Shown one piece after another: positions 16,115-24,180 of a stretch of DNA of 33,344 nucleotides. The notes under the pieces are model-generated. The model was not told the DNA's origin. It saw nothing but the letters and a program-made list of their open reading frames with translations, and ran no database searches. Source of the DNA: an uncultured Ruminococcus sp. (lineage in GTDB: Bacteria; Bacillota; Clostridia; Oscillospirales; Acutalibacteraceae); contig UQCF01000019.1 of NCBI GenBank assembly GCA_900539465.1, positions 1 through 33,344 of the forward strand, given 5' to 3'. A program made the translations under genes and the position numbers. Each line of letters begins with the position of its first letter. Position 1 is the first letter of the stretch.

Positions 16115-17134
16115 TTATGTACCCGAAGAAGATGCCGCTACGTTAAGCACTTTTGAAGCGTCTTTGATAATTTTTGCAAAGCCGTTTATAGATGTTATTG
16201 AAATCTGCTCAAGCTGGCGGTCAACAAGCTTGCCGTAATCGGTTTCAATATCGCCGACTTTAACGTGCTCAAGAGCGCAGGATTTATCAAGACCAATGAG
16301 AGAGCCTGCTGTTTTGATATGAGATGTTTTAATAAGCTCCGCGCCGAAGGGCGTAACCATTTTGCCCGTACCGTGGAAATTGAGACCGGCATTTGCGTCG
16401 CGGAATTCCTGAAGCTTGAGAATTTTTGCCGCAGCGTCCGATGATGCGAGAATGGTGTTGAGCTCATACGGCGCAAAACCGTTCCAAAAATCCACAAGCT
16501 CATCATAGCTGTATGCTTTAATGCTTGAAGCCGAAGCGGCATTTTCGCCGCCGTCGCCGTTGATAAGTACGTCCACCGCGTCTGCCATAAGGCTCTGGGC
16601 GAGATATGCACCGATTCTTTTAAGGGCAATGGCAATGATGTCAAGTCGCTGAAAACGAATGACGTCGTAGGACGTGGTAATCATTCTGCCACGCTTTTTA
16701 AGGCGGATTGTTCTGTCGCTCACAGAAAAATCTGCGCTCTGAAGAGTGTCGCCCTCAGAGATAACGGGCATTGTTCTGTTTTCGTCCGTCATAACAAGAT
16801 CCATGGCGCGGTAATCCATAGAGTCGATGTTTGTGGTTGCGGCAACGATTTTGGGTATGAAATTAGCCTCGTCCATGCCGTATCTTACGGCGCGCGCAAC
16901 ATACTCGGGGAAGAGCACCGCCGCGTCGCTGGTCTGAAAGAATTTGCCTACAACGCTGCTGTCTGCACCCGAAACCTTAATATCAAAGCGTTTAAGCTGG
17001 CGCTGGTATGCGTCAAGTCCCTCAAGGCTCGTGCCCTTGTAGTTTTCAGAGGGGTCAAGTCCCTCAAGTGTTTTGGTAAAAGAACGGCCTGTGCCGTACA
17101 TTCCTTTTTCAAGTTTAATATTATCAAATGACAT
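16115..17134 (-). CDS. Phage HK97-fold-like major capsid protein
   Basis: 339 residues. The N-terminal about 60 residues are charged and extended, then a capsid-like core: FFQTSDAAVLFPEYVARAVR, IPKIVAATTNIDSMDYRAM, MPVISEGDTL, RLKKRGRMITTSYDVIRFQR and LAQSLMADAVDVLINGDG, followed by NTILASSDAAAKILKLQEF and a pocket-like GTGKMVTPFGAELIKTS. This pattern and length are typical of major capsid proteins of Clostridia prophages. GGAGGACTGATT precedes the ATG. It lies between the prohead protease and the connector, as in classical head modules. No frameshift or stop interrupts it. Confidence 0.88.
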   Translation of the reverse strand: MSFDNIKLEKGMYGTGRSFTKTLEGLDPSENYKGTSLEGLDAYQRQLKRFDIKVSGADSSVVGKFFQTSDAAVLFPEYVARAVRYGMDEANFIPKIVAATTNIDSMDYRAMDLVMTDENRTMPVISEGDTLQSADFSVSDRTIRLKKRGRMITTSYDVIRFQRLDIIAIALKRIGAYLAQSLMADAVDVLINGDGGENAASASSIKAYSYDELVDFWNGFAPYELNTILASSDAAAKILKLQEFRDANAGLNFHGTGKMVTPFGAELIKTSHIKTAGSLIGLDKSCALEHVKVGDIETDYGKLVDRQLEQISITSINGFAKIIKDASKVLNVAASSSGT

Positions 17135-17148
17135 AATCAGTCCTCCAA

Positions 17149-18114
17149 TTAAAATATAAATTCGTTGTTGTTAAAATCGTGTGCGTCCTCGCGTGCTTCA
17201 AGCTGAGGCTTCAGCGGAATCACTTCGCTTGCTTTGCTTATTAAAGATTCGGTGAAGCTTTTGAGCGAGTCGATGTCAAGAGAATCGCACATTTTCTTTA
17301 TGATTTCGCCGTCTGCTTTTCCAAGACAAAGCGAAGAATATTTTATCGCCTGCTTTGTAAGATTTCGGCGATATGCCTTGCCCTCTTCGGCGCATTTTTC
17401 AAGCTCCGAGAGCTTTTGACCGAGCTGCTTTGAGAGCGCGTTGCTTATAATTATTTCATCGCCTTTTTTAAAGGCGTTTTCGCCGTCGCAAAAAGATTTT
17501 GCAACTTTTGTTTTTTCTGCGCTCTTAATTACGCCGGCGCCTGCCTGTGCCGGCACTGCGACAAATGACCATTCATATGCGTCCGCAGGGTCTTTTAAAA
17601 TGCAGTGGCACAGTTTGCCCGAATAAACGGCACCTTTCATATGCGTGCACTTTTCGCTTCGCATATCGTTGCCGCACACGGAGCATATGTGCTCTTTAAC
17701 ACTGCAGCAAACGCTGACTTCTTTTTTTATACCTGAGGCGATGTCGGATATAAGCGGCCGGTTTTTCTCCGTGTCGGGAATATAGGCTTTTGCCTTTAAA
17801 AATTTATATTCCCCGCCGTAAGAAGTCTTTTTTGTTTTGTCCGATATTACTTCGGTTTCAAAAATTCTTGCAGTCTGGTTTTTGCTTGATTGCGCGTGGT
17901 CAAAAATTCCGGTAACTCCCACAAAAAGCTCTTTGAGCTTTAAGAGAGCACTGTCGTCAAATCTTTCGCCGTCACGGTCAATTTCATTGTCGCAAAGTAT
18001 TACGCTGAAAACAAAAACGTCGTCTGCTTTAAGTTCTTTAAGTGTGAATTTGTTTATAAGTGCAAGCTCCGCTTCGCTCGCGCCGCGGGGAGCATTGCTG
18101 CTGATTTTATTCAT
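17149..18114 (-). CDS. Phage prohead protease with Cys/His cluster and scaffold-like tail
   Basis: 321 residues. The N-terminal part (about 30-195) looks like a prohead maturation protease: VTGIFDHAQ (His73) and KKEVSVCCSV (Ser134) are candidate catalytic residues. It is interrupted by a metal-binding-like cluster: Cys144 and Cys147 in CSVCGND, Cys156 and His158, then CHC (169-171), before DAYEWSFVAVPAQAGAG. The C-terminal 110 residues are helical and charged and could serve as a scaffold (LGQKLSELEKCAEEGKAYRR). Such enzymes cut the scaffold and capsid N terminus during head maturation. AAGGAGAAACC precedes the start, which overlaps the portal stop by eight bases. The family is inferred from motifs and position. 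Confidence 0.78.
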   Translation of the reverse strand: MNKISSNAPRGASEAELALINKFTLKELKADDVFVFSVILCDNEIDRDGERFDDSALLKLKELFVGVTGIFDHAQSSKNQTARIFETEVISDKTKKTSYGGEYKFLKAKAYIPDTEKNRPLISDIASGIKKEVSVCCSVKEHICSVCGNDMRSEKCTHMKGAVYSGKLCHCILKDPADAYEWSFVAVPAQAGAGVIKSAEKTKVAKSFCDGENAFKKGDEIIISNALSKQLGQKLSELEKCAEEGKAYRRNLTKQAIKYSSLCLGKADGEIIKKMCDSLDIDSLKSFTESLISKASEVIPLKPQLEAREDAHDFNNNEFIF

Positions 18115-19255
18115 TGGTTTCTCCTTTCAGCTCACTTTCTATTTTAGAACGCTGAGCGTCATAAAGCCGAGCCTTGCTGAGTTCGACTTCATCCTGCAAA
18201 GTAATGTCGTCCCACACTACCCGAGCCTCGTCGCATATGCCGCAAAGGCTCATATAAGTTTTGCATATTTTGCCTATAACCGGGGTCAGAACTCTTCTGT
18301 ATGCCTCAAGCTCGCTTGTTAAAACGTCCGCCTGCTGGCTTGACATTCTCTCGGTCGATGACCATGAAAGACCGAGCAAAAACGGCGGCAAACCTGTCTT
18401 TGCAACTATCTGCTCAAGCATCTGCCTCACAGGTACTTCGCTGTCCAAAATCTGGTCGTCCGCGCCGATGGCCTTTATGCTCACATCGCCGACTGCAACA
18501 AAATCTTTTACGGGGCCGCCCGCTTTCATCGCTTCGCCCCACTCTTTTGCAATCTGCTGTGCGCGGTCCTTTGCATAAGCCCTGTCAACAACGTCGTTTT
18601 GGGGGCGGTATGTCACGGCATAGCGCACGTTTCCGGCTCTGTCCCAATTATCGCCGACAGTGTTAAAAATTTTTACAAGTATTCCGCTTACAAACGGCAG
18701 ACCTTTTAAAAGCGAATTACCGCAAAGCTTGCCGGGGGAAGGATTTAACACCGACAGCAAAATAAGCTCCTGATATTTGACGGGTGCGGCACTGCCTGCG
18801 GTTCTTGTGCAAACGAGCGTGCCGATGCCGTCTTTTGCTCTGCAAAGCTCCACCGAGTCAAGGTCTGCGTTGTAAAGAGCGGCAAAATTCCCTGCTCTGT
18901 CGGTGACTATTTCTCCCACTGCGGTGCCGTAGGTCAAAAGCTGCTCGAAGTAGGCGGACATAAATTCCGATATGCCGTATCTGTTTTGCCCCACTCTTAC
19001 GTTTTGCATAAATTCATTTATTTGAACGCCGTTTTTCTCGTTTTTACATTCTATATGAAATCCGCCCGTGAGCCTGACAAGCTTTAATATTGCGGCGTCG
19101 ATTATCGGTATTGCCTCTCTCAGCTCGCCGAAAAGCCTTGTCTGAATATTTGAGGGCACGGCAAAGTTCTCGGTGAATTCAAACGGTGAGGGTCTGTAAG
19201 TCTGCGGAACGCTGACTGCTGTTTTTGCAGATGAAATTTTTTTAAAAAATCCCAT
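18107..19255 (-). CDS. Phage portal protein
   Basis: 382 residues. The portal forms the dodecameric ring at one capsid vertex through which DNA enters. Supporting stretches: IPIIDAAILKLVRLTGGFHI (clip and wing start), LLTYGTAVGEIVTDRAGN, ELILLSVLNPSPGKLCGNSL, MLEQIVAKTGLPPFLLGLSW and SSTERMSSQQADVLTSELEA, the usual portal C-terminal core. Start choice: AAGGAGAG with five-base spacing before ATG 19255 (MGFFKK); the frame extends to 19309 inside the terminase gene, but that part is not credible. It follows the large terminase by one base. Confidence 0.92.
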   Translation of the reverse strand: MGFFKKISSAKTAVSVPQTYRPSPFEFTENFAVPSNIQTRLFGELREAIPIIDAAILKLVRLTGGFHIECKNEKNGVQINEFMQNVRVGQNRYGISEFMSAYFEQLLTYGTAVGEIVTDRAGNFAALYNADLDSVELCRAKDGIGTLVCTRTAGSAAPVKYQELILLSVLNPSPGKLCGNSLLKGLPFVSGILVKIFNTVGDNWDRAGNVRYAVTYRPQNDVVDRAYAKDRAQQIAKEWGEAMKAGGPVKDFVAVGDVSIKAIGADDQILDSEVPVRQMLEQIVAKTGLPPFLLGLSWSSTERMSSQQADVLTSELEAYRRVLTPVIGKICKTYMSLCGICDEARVVWDDITLQDEVELSKARLYDAQRSKIESELKGETNE

Positions 19256-19256
19256 C

Positions 19257-20531
19257 TCAACTCTCCTTTCTGTCAACACTAAGGGCAAAAAAATCATTCT
19301 GCGGCGCACTCATCGCCGTTGTGACAAAATATCTGATGTCGTCCATAGCGTGGTCGTTCTCTTTGCGCGGCGCGTCCTTTAATGATTTTTCGTCCCATCT
19401 GTAAAGTGAAAATTCTCTCAAAGTATCTTTGCAATCGGGCGAAAAAAATATTTTGCCGCCCTTGAGTGCGTCGGATACCTGCCGTATCCCGTCAATAACA
19501 TCGTTTTTTGCGGGGATAACGGTGAATTTTCCGTCACGGCGAATACATTGAATAAAGCTTGCCGCCGACGGGTCAACAATAATTTTTTCTATGTTGCGGC
19601 AGCCCGCCAGCTTTTTGATTTGCTCATAGTGCTCAAGGTCGGTGCGCTGTTCCCCCTCTGTGCGGGAATTGTAGTAGTATTCGGCTATTCTGTACCATGT
19701 GTCGCCAAACATTCCCCAAAGGCCTGCGGAACAGGGATTTACTGTGCCGTAATCGCAGGAGATGCAGTAGCGTTCGGCCTCTTCTTTGGGCGGATTTTTG
19801 ACATGGAGCTTTTCGCTGAACATCGGGTAAACGGTTCCGTATGCCGCGACCCATTTGCCCTCTACAAATCTTTGATAAAATGCGCCGGAATAAAGCGACT
19901 CGTACCTTTTTCTTATGTTATCCGACAGACCGGGGTTGTCTTTCATAGTGAAATGAAGATAAAGGCAGTTTTTGCTCTCGGCTTTTTTTATCCATTCGCA
20001 ATAGAACCAGTGCATGGGGTGTTCGGGGTTGCAGTTAAACCAAAGACGTGATTTTTCGAGCGAGCATCTGGCAATTGTCTGCTCCACAAAAGAGCGCGGC
20101 ATAAGAGCTACCTCGTCCAGCAAAACTCCGCCGAGCGTCATGCCCTGAATGAGTGCCGCCGAGCCTTCGTCTTTGCCGCCGAAGAGATAAAAACGGTTTG
20201 TTCTGCCTTGATACGATATTTCAATAAGATTTTTTGAGTGAAATTCTTTGCAGATAAAACCTAAAGAAGAGAGCAGCGGCTGCATAGGCGTTATCAAATT
20301 CCTTTTGAGCGACGCTATTGTTTTTCCGCAAAGGGCAAAAGAAGTGTCTTCAAAATCATAAAATGACCAGAAAATAAAAGACAGAGACATGCAAACGGTT
20401 TTGCCGGATCGAATCGCTCCGTCGCAAATAATTGCGTCCTTGTTTCTGAAACGTGATGATGAGCACCACCAGGTTAAAACGGCAAGCTGTTTTTCGGAAA
20501 ACTTTTTAAAACAGTTTGCGTCAATCGCCAT
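19257..20531 (-). CDS. Phage terminase large subunit, PBSX-like
   Basis: 424 residues. ATP-driven motor and nuclease that packages DNA into the prohead. Walker A is GAIRSGKT (38-45), Walker B is GGVLLDEVAL (Asp139, Glu140), and a coupling region follows (WFNCNPEHP). The RNase H-like nuclease has Asp260 in SCDYGT, Asp320 in IIVDPSA and Asp397 in DHAMDDIRYF, so the acidic triad appears complete. The length is full for the family. Its ATG lies inside the end of the small terminase gene (11-base overlap), with AGGGGC as likely SD. Homology to PBSX-type terminases fits headful or defective-phage packaging, but the packaging mode is not readable here. Confidence 0.95.
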   Translation of the reverse strand: MAIDANCFKKFSEKQLAVLTWWCSSSRFRNKDAIICDGAIRSGKTVCMSLSFIFWSFYDFEDTSFALCGKTIASLKRNLITPMQPLLSSLGFICKEFHSKNLIEISYQGRTNRFYLFGGKDEGSAALIQGMTLGGVLLDEVALMPRSFVEQTIARCSLEKSRLWFNCNPEHPMHWFYCEWIKKAESKNCLYLHFTMKDNPGLSDNIRKRYESLYSGAFYQRFVEGKWVAAYGTVYPMFSEKLHVKNPPKEEAERYCISCDYGTVNPCSAGLWGMFGDTWYRIAEYYYNSRTEGEQRTDLEHYEQIKKLAGCRNIEKIIVDPSAASFIQCIRRDGKFTVIPAKNDVIDGIRQVSDALKGGKIFFSPDCKDTLREFSLYRWDEKSLKDAPRKENDHAMDDIRYFVTTAMSAPQNDFFALSVDRKES

Positions 20532-21009
20532 CGTCCGAGCCCCTTATGGCGGCAGCACTTTTTTCTATCACGTTATAAAACGGCAGAGCCTTGTCTGTTT
20601 CGCTGTCGGCAGACATTTCACCGAGAGCCTCAAGCGCTTTCAAACGGTCAAAGAATTTTATTTCAATCCCGCCGTTTTTTGGCCTCTTGATTTCGCTTAT
20701 GTTAAAAAGGTCAAGAGTTTCAAAATTCGGTGCACTGTTTTCGTCATCTGAAAACAGCAGCTTATAGGCGTCGGCGCACGAGCCGAACGCAAGCCTGCGG
20801 TAGCCGCTTTTCACTTCGCAATCGGACGGCGTTTCGATTTTATCAAGCCTTTCTATTTCAGAGAGAATGTCTTTTCTTTTCATCAGCTTTGCGGCTGTTT
20901 TGCAAATAAACATCTCATAACCTGCAAGGGCGGCGGCTCTGCGCGGTTCTCTGAACTGACAATAGTAAAGGCAAAAAAGTTTTTCGCGTGGTTTCAGTTT
21001 GCTTTCCAT
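20521..21009 (-). CDS. Phage terminase small subunit
   Basis: 162 residues. The N-terminal helix-turn-helix region (LKPREKLFCLYYCQFREPRR, AAALAGYEMFICKTAAKLMK, RKDILSEIERL) is typical of DNA-recognising small terminases of the PBSX type. The middle shows FGSCADAYKLLF and the C-terminal half probably oligomerises and contacts the large subunit. AAAGGAAAG with suitable spacing precedes the ATG. It is the first gene of the head cassette, with no clear promoter of its own; the region upstream holds the terminator at 21112-21168 of the preceding gene. Confidence 0.9.
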   Translation of the reverse strand: MESKLKPREKLFCLYYCQFREPRRAAALAGYEMFICKTAAKLMKRKDILSEIERLDKIETPSDCEVKSGYRRLAFGSCADAYKLLFSDDENSAPNFETLDLFNISEIKRPKNGGIEIKFFDRLKALEALGEMSADSETDKALPFYNVIEKSAAAIRGSDDGD

Positions 21010-21046
21010 TTTTCTTTCCTTTCTTTAATATTTCGCCGCGAGAGGC

Positions 21047-21066
21047 GGTGAATGTTTAAACCGTCT
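21047..21066. repeat. Inverted repeat upstream of the terminase genes, arms and loop
   Basis: GAGAGGCGGT (21035-21056 region) and ACCGTCTCTC (about 21060-21069) pair around a 10-base AT-rich loop with one G-U. Boundaries are approximate. There is no T-run, so it is not a terminator. Its GAGAG arms resemble those of the hairpin at 14499-14529 on the other side of the cassette. The wider 21010-21117 stretch shows no convincing promoter and no gene. Confidence 0.4.
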
Positions 21067-21111
21067 CTCACCCTAAGGGGCAAAACAGCAAAATTTGAAG
21101 CATTTTTTTGC

Positions 21112-21168
21112 AAAAAAATACCCCACACCCAAATGTTCACAAAAAGTTCACATTTGAGCGTGAGGTAT
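21112..21168 (-). terminator. Strong rho-independent terminator of the fucosidase-phosphatase operon
   Basis: On the minus strand ATACCTCACGCTCAAATG pairs with CATTTGGGTGTGGGGTAT; the three differences are all G-U pairs, which points to this RNA strand as the functional one. A run of seven T follows. It begins 13 bases past the stop of the HAD gene and separates it from the phage cassette. Confidence 0.88.
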
Positions 21169-21181
21169 AATCTTTATTATT

Positions 21182-21748
21182 TTAATCCAAAGGTATTATT
21201 TCGCCGTTCTTAATTAAAAATTTGTTTTGTGCCAGTGACAAAAGCGGAGCGTCAGATTTCGGATTGTCGGTATAAGCGTTTCTAAAAACAAAGCCGGGGC
21301 ACTCTTCTTTAATTCTTCTTACCTTTTCTTCACCCTTGCAGTTTTTTGATAAAAACTTTCCTGTTTTTGGGTCTGCCTTTGAGCCGATAATAAATTTTAC
21401 TCCCAGCTCTTTGAGCACCGGGGATATTTCAAACTCCGGCGAGGCAGAGCAAACAACGGTTTCGGCGTCGTTGCTTTTTGGGTCAAACCAAGAGAATATT
21501 TTGTGCCTGTTTTTTGCCCAAAATTCTTCGGCTTCTTTCTCTGCGTCAATGCCTTTTACAAAGCAAAAAAATTCTTCTTTAAATTTTGTTAAATCCGTTT
21601 TTTTAAACATGAATTTTATTGCTGCAAATATTTGTCTCGGCAGATATTTCAAAAGCCTTGGGTGACGTTTTAGGCAAAACAGCCAAAACTCGCTTGCCGA
21701 ATCTCTCGGGTATAAAGTTTTGTCAAAATCATACAGATCGGCTGTCAT
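21182..21748 (-). CDS. HAD-IB family phosphatase
   Basis: 188 residues. All four HAD motifs are present: DFDKTL (Asp7, Asp9), CSASPEFEISP (Ser101), NCKGEEKVRRI (Lys138) and AYTDNPKSDAPLL (Asp161, Asp166). The cap is the small helical type inserted after motif I (FWLFCLKRHPRLLKYLPRQI), as in SerB-like class IB phosphatases. Likely hydrolyses a small phosphorylated metabolite; phosphoserine phosphatase activity is possible but not shown. AAGGAG precedes ATG 21748. It lies nine bases after the GH95 gene, so it is second in that operon. Confidence 0.88.
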   Translation of the reverse strand: MTADLYDFDKTLYPRDSASEFWLFCLKRHPRLLKYLPRQIFAAIKFMFKKTDLTKFKEEFFCFVKGIDAEKEAEEFWAKNRHKIFSWFDPKSNDAETVVCSASPEFEISPVLKELGVKFIIGSKADPKTGKFLSKNCKGEEKVRRIKEECPGFVFRNAYTDNPKSDAPLLSLAQNKFLIKNGEIIPLD

Positions 21749-21757
21749 AATAGCTCC

Positions 21758-24049
21758 TTAAAAAGAGATTTTTTGTCTTTTGCCGTCAAGATTTACGGTA
21801 ACGCATTTGTCGGCATAAACAAATTCGTATTCGCCCTCTCCGGTGGCATAGACTTCGTATAAACTGCCGTCGCGCCATTCAATATCAACGACCGCGCCGC
21901 CTTTGATGCTAAGACCTTTTACGCTGCCGTTTTTCCATTCATCGGGGAGTGCGGGCAAAATAAGCGCTCTGTTGCCGAAGGACTGCAAAAACATCTGTGC
22001 AATTCCGCTGACTGCGCCGAAGTTTCCGTCTATCTGGAAAGGGGAGTGCGCGTCAAGCATGTTCGGGTATGTGCCGCCGCGTCCTCTAACCTCGGGGTTC
22101 GGTATGTATCTTAACTGATTGTTTATAAGCTTCAATGCGTTGTTGCCCTCTCGAAGTCTTGCGCGGAAGTTTATTTTCCACCCGAGACTCCAGCCCGTTC
22201 CCTTGTCTCCGCGCTTTTTGAGCGTTTCTTTTGCCGCCGCCGTAAGCTCGGGAGTTCTGTCAACATCAATGAGGTTTGCGGGGAAAAGACCGTAAAGATG
22301 CGAAACATGGCGGTGCTTCGGCTCATTCTCTTTTTCTTCTTTATACCATTCGAGAAGTCTGCCGTCTTTGCCGATTTTGAATGGGAGCAAGCGCGGAAGA
22401 ACGTCTTTAATTTCGTCAATAAACGGGTCGTTGTCGCCTAAAATATCGGCACAGTTCAGAGCATTTTGAAGGTTGTCTTTTATAATGCTCATAGTCATGG
22501 TCGTTGTTTGGCTCACAGCGACTTCTTCACCGTCTTTGTCAATAAAGAGGTTCTCGGGCGAAGTAGAGGGGCAGGCGATAAGGTTACCGTCCTTATCTTC
22601 CGTCAAAATATCAACGCAAAATTTTGCCGATTCAAGAATAACCGGATATGCCTTTTCTCTTAGAAAATCCATATCGCCCGTGTATTCATAATATTCAAAA
22701 AGATGTCTTGTGAACCACGCGCCCGAGCAGTACCAGAACGACCATGCCGCAGAGCCGCCGACAGGTGTGCTCATTCGCCAAATGTCAACGTTGTGGTGAG
22801 AGGCAAATCCTCGTGCGCCGTAAAGCTCTTTTGCGGTCTTTTTGCCCGATTGTGCAAGCTCCTCAATCATATCGTTAAGCGGCTCGCAAAGCTCCGGCAT
22901 TGAGCAGGGGAGAAGCGGCCAATAATTCATCTCGGTGTTAATATTCACAGTGTAGTTGGAGCGCCAGGGCGAAACCTTTTTATATGTCCATATTCCCTGA
23001 AGCGTCATCGCCTGCGTACCCGGGCGCGACGCGCTTATCGCAAGGTATCTGCCGAAGTTAAACAAAAGCGTATAAAGCTCAATGTCGTTTTTAAAGCGCA
23101 TAAATTCAATAAGCCTCGTTGAGGTAACGGTATTCTCTTTTTTTGAATCTCCGAGGTCAAGGCTTACTCGGTCGTAATATTTTTTATAGTCCGCAATATG
23201 AGCACAACGAAGCTCGTCGTAGGGAATAAGCATTGCTTTCTTTATCTTTTCTTCGCACGGAGCCTTAAATTCTTTTCTCGGCAAAGTGTTCCACTTGTCA
23301 AAGCTGCTCTGTGCGCCGAGATAATATGTGATATATGACGCGCCGCTTATCTGAACGCTGTTTTTGTTGAATTTAATTTCACCGTCTGTGTCAAATGCGG
23401 TGAGACAGCAAAACTCAATTCCCTTTTTGTCACCGTCAAGGTATGTTTCACTGCCGTCCTCTTCCATTTCTGAGGGGCAAAGACCCTCAAGGCGCAAAAA
23501 TGTGCCGTCGGTTGTTACTGTGTGGCGAAATTCATTTTGATATGTTATGCCGATGTCAATTTTTTCATCGCCGTCTGCAGTCGTTTTCATAACCAAAATA
23601 TCATTTACCGCGCTTGTAAAAGCTTCGGTAGTGTATTTTGTCTTTTTAAGGCAGTATGACGCCGAATACAAAGCTGTTTTAAGGTCAAGAGACCTCTTGT
23701 ATTTTCTCGGCTTGAGGTTGTTTTTATATGTAATTATGAGCTTACCCATCGGCAGATAAAACTGGCTGAAATCGCCGACGAAATCCTTTTGTATAAGCTC
23801 CTGCGCTTTGAAATTTTCATTTTTCAAAGATAATTCGCGCGCTTTTTTGAATGTCTCTGTCGGATTTTTCTGCCTGAAAGTCTCTTTCCCGGGGTAACCC
23901 GTCCACAGTGTGTCAAGGTTCAACTCAACGGTTTCTGTGTCTGTTCTGCCGTAAAGTGCGGCACCGAGGCTGCCGTTGCCGAGAAGAAGTGTGTGCACCC
24001 ATGTTTTTGCCGGGTGGTTATACCATAAGGCGTTTGATGCGTCAGTCAT
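21758..24049 (-). CDS. Alpha-L-fucosidase, GH95 family
   Basis: 763 residues with no signal peptide, so an intracellular enzyme. The N-terminal beta domain (ALWYNHPAKTWVHTLLLGNG, TVELNLDTLWTGYPG) is followed by the alpha/alpha barrel: NTEMNYWPLLPC (about 369-380), FASHHNVDIWRMSTPVGGSA, CPSTSPEN (about 493-500), WSLGWKINFRARLREGNNAL and HSPFQIDGNFGAV (about 667-679), then a C-terminal beta domain. These are signature GH95 stretches; the family inverts alpha-1,2-fucosyl or galactosyl linkages. Start choice: AGGAGGG before ATG 24049 (MTDASN); the frame runs to 24127 but crosses the promoter. Expected role: release of fucose or a related sugar from imported glycans. A near-consensus promoter lies at 24086-24114. 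Confidence 0.93.
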   Translation of the reverse strand: MTDASNALWYNHPAKTWVHTLLLGNGSLGAALYGRTDTETVELNLDTLWTGYPGKETFRQKNPTETFKKARELSLKNENFKAQELIQKDFVGDFSQFYLPMGKLIITYKNNLKPRKYKRSLDLKTALYSASYCLKKTKYTTEAFTSAVNDILVMKTTADGDEKIDIGITYQNEFRHTVTTDGTFLRLEGLCPSEMEEDGSETYLDGDKKGIEFCCLTAFDTDGEIKFNKNSVQISGASYITYYLGAQSSFDKWNTLPRKEFKAPCEEKIKKAMLIPYDELRCAHIADYKKYYDRVSLDLGDSKKENTVTSTRLIEFMRFKNDIELYTLLFNFGRYLAISASRPGTQAMTLQGIWTYKKVSPWRSNYTVNINTEMNYWPLLPCSMPELCEPLNDMIEELAQSGKKTAKELYGARGFASHHNVDIWRMSTPVGGSAAWSFWYCSGAWFTRHLFEYYEYTGDMDFLREKAYPVILESAKFCVDILTEDKDGNLIACPSTSPENLFIDKDGEEVAVSQTTTMTMSIIKDNLQNALNCADILGDNDPFIDEIKDVLPRLLPFKIGKDGRLLEWYKEEKENEPKHRHVSHLYGLFPANLIDVDRTPELTAAAKETLKKRGDKGTGWSLGWKINFRARLREGNNALKLINNQLRYIPNPEVRGRGGTYPNMLDAHSPFQIDGNFGAVSGIAQMFLQSFGNRALILPALPDEWKNGSVKGLSIKGGAVVDIEWRDGSLYEVYATGEGEYEFVYADKCVTVNLDGKRQKISF

Positions 24050-24085
24050 GTTTGCCCTCCTGATTTGTGTTAATCCGTTTAAGAA

Positions 24086-24114
24086 ATTATAAACGTACAG
24101 TGCGGCAAAGTCAA
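24086..24114 (-). promoter_or_regulatory. Near-consensus sigma-A promoter of the GH95 operon
   Basis: Minus strand TTGACT (24109-24114), 17-base spacer, TATAAT (24086-24091). The -10 matches six of six and the -35 five of six. Confidence 0.82.
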
Positions 24115-24121
24115 TTAGTTC

Positions 24122-24150
24122 TTGCAATTTAAAGCCCGATATTGTAAAAT
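24122..24150 (+). promoter_or_regulatory. Sigma-A promoter of the baiN-cmk-plsC-ispH/rpsA operon
   Basis: TTGCAA (24122-24127), 17-base spacer, TAAAAT (24145-24150), 30 bases upstream of ATG 24181. It is divergent from the GH95 promoter. Confidence 0.6.
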
Positions 24151-24180
24151 AAATCGTAATAATTTAACGGAGATTTTAAG

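Noticed and set aside
19548..20051. Plus-strand 167-codon frame inside the large terminase
   Set aside because: Antisense shadow of a firmly identified gene with intact Walker and nuclease motifs.
14433..21181. att-like direct repeats flanking the phage cassette
   Set aside because: Comparing the two flanks by eye gave only a nine-base T-rich match (TTTTTTGCA), which is expected by chance in this composition.
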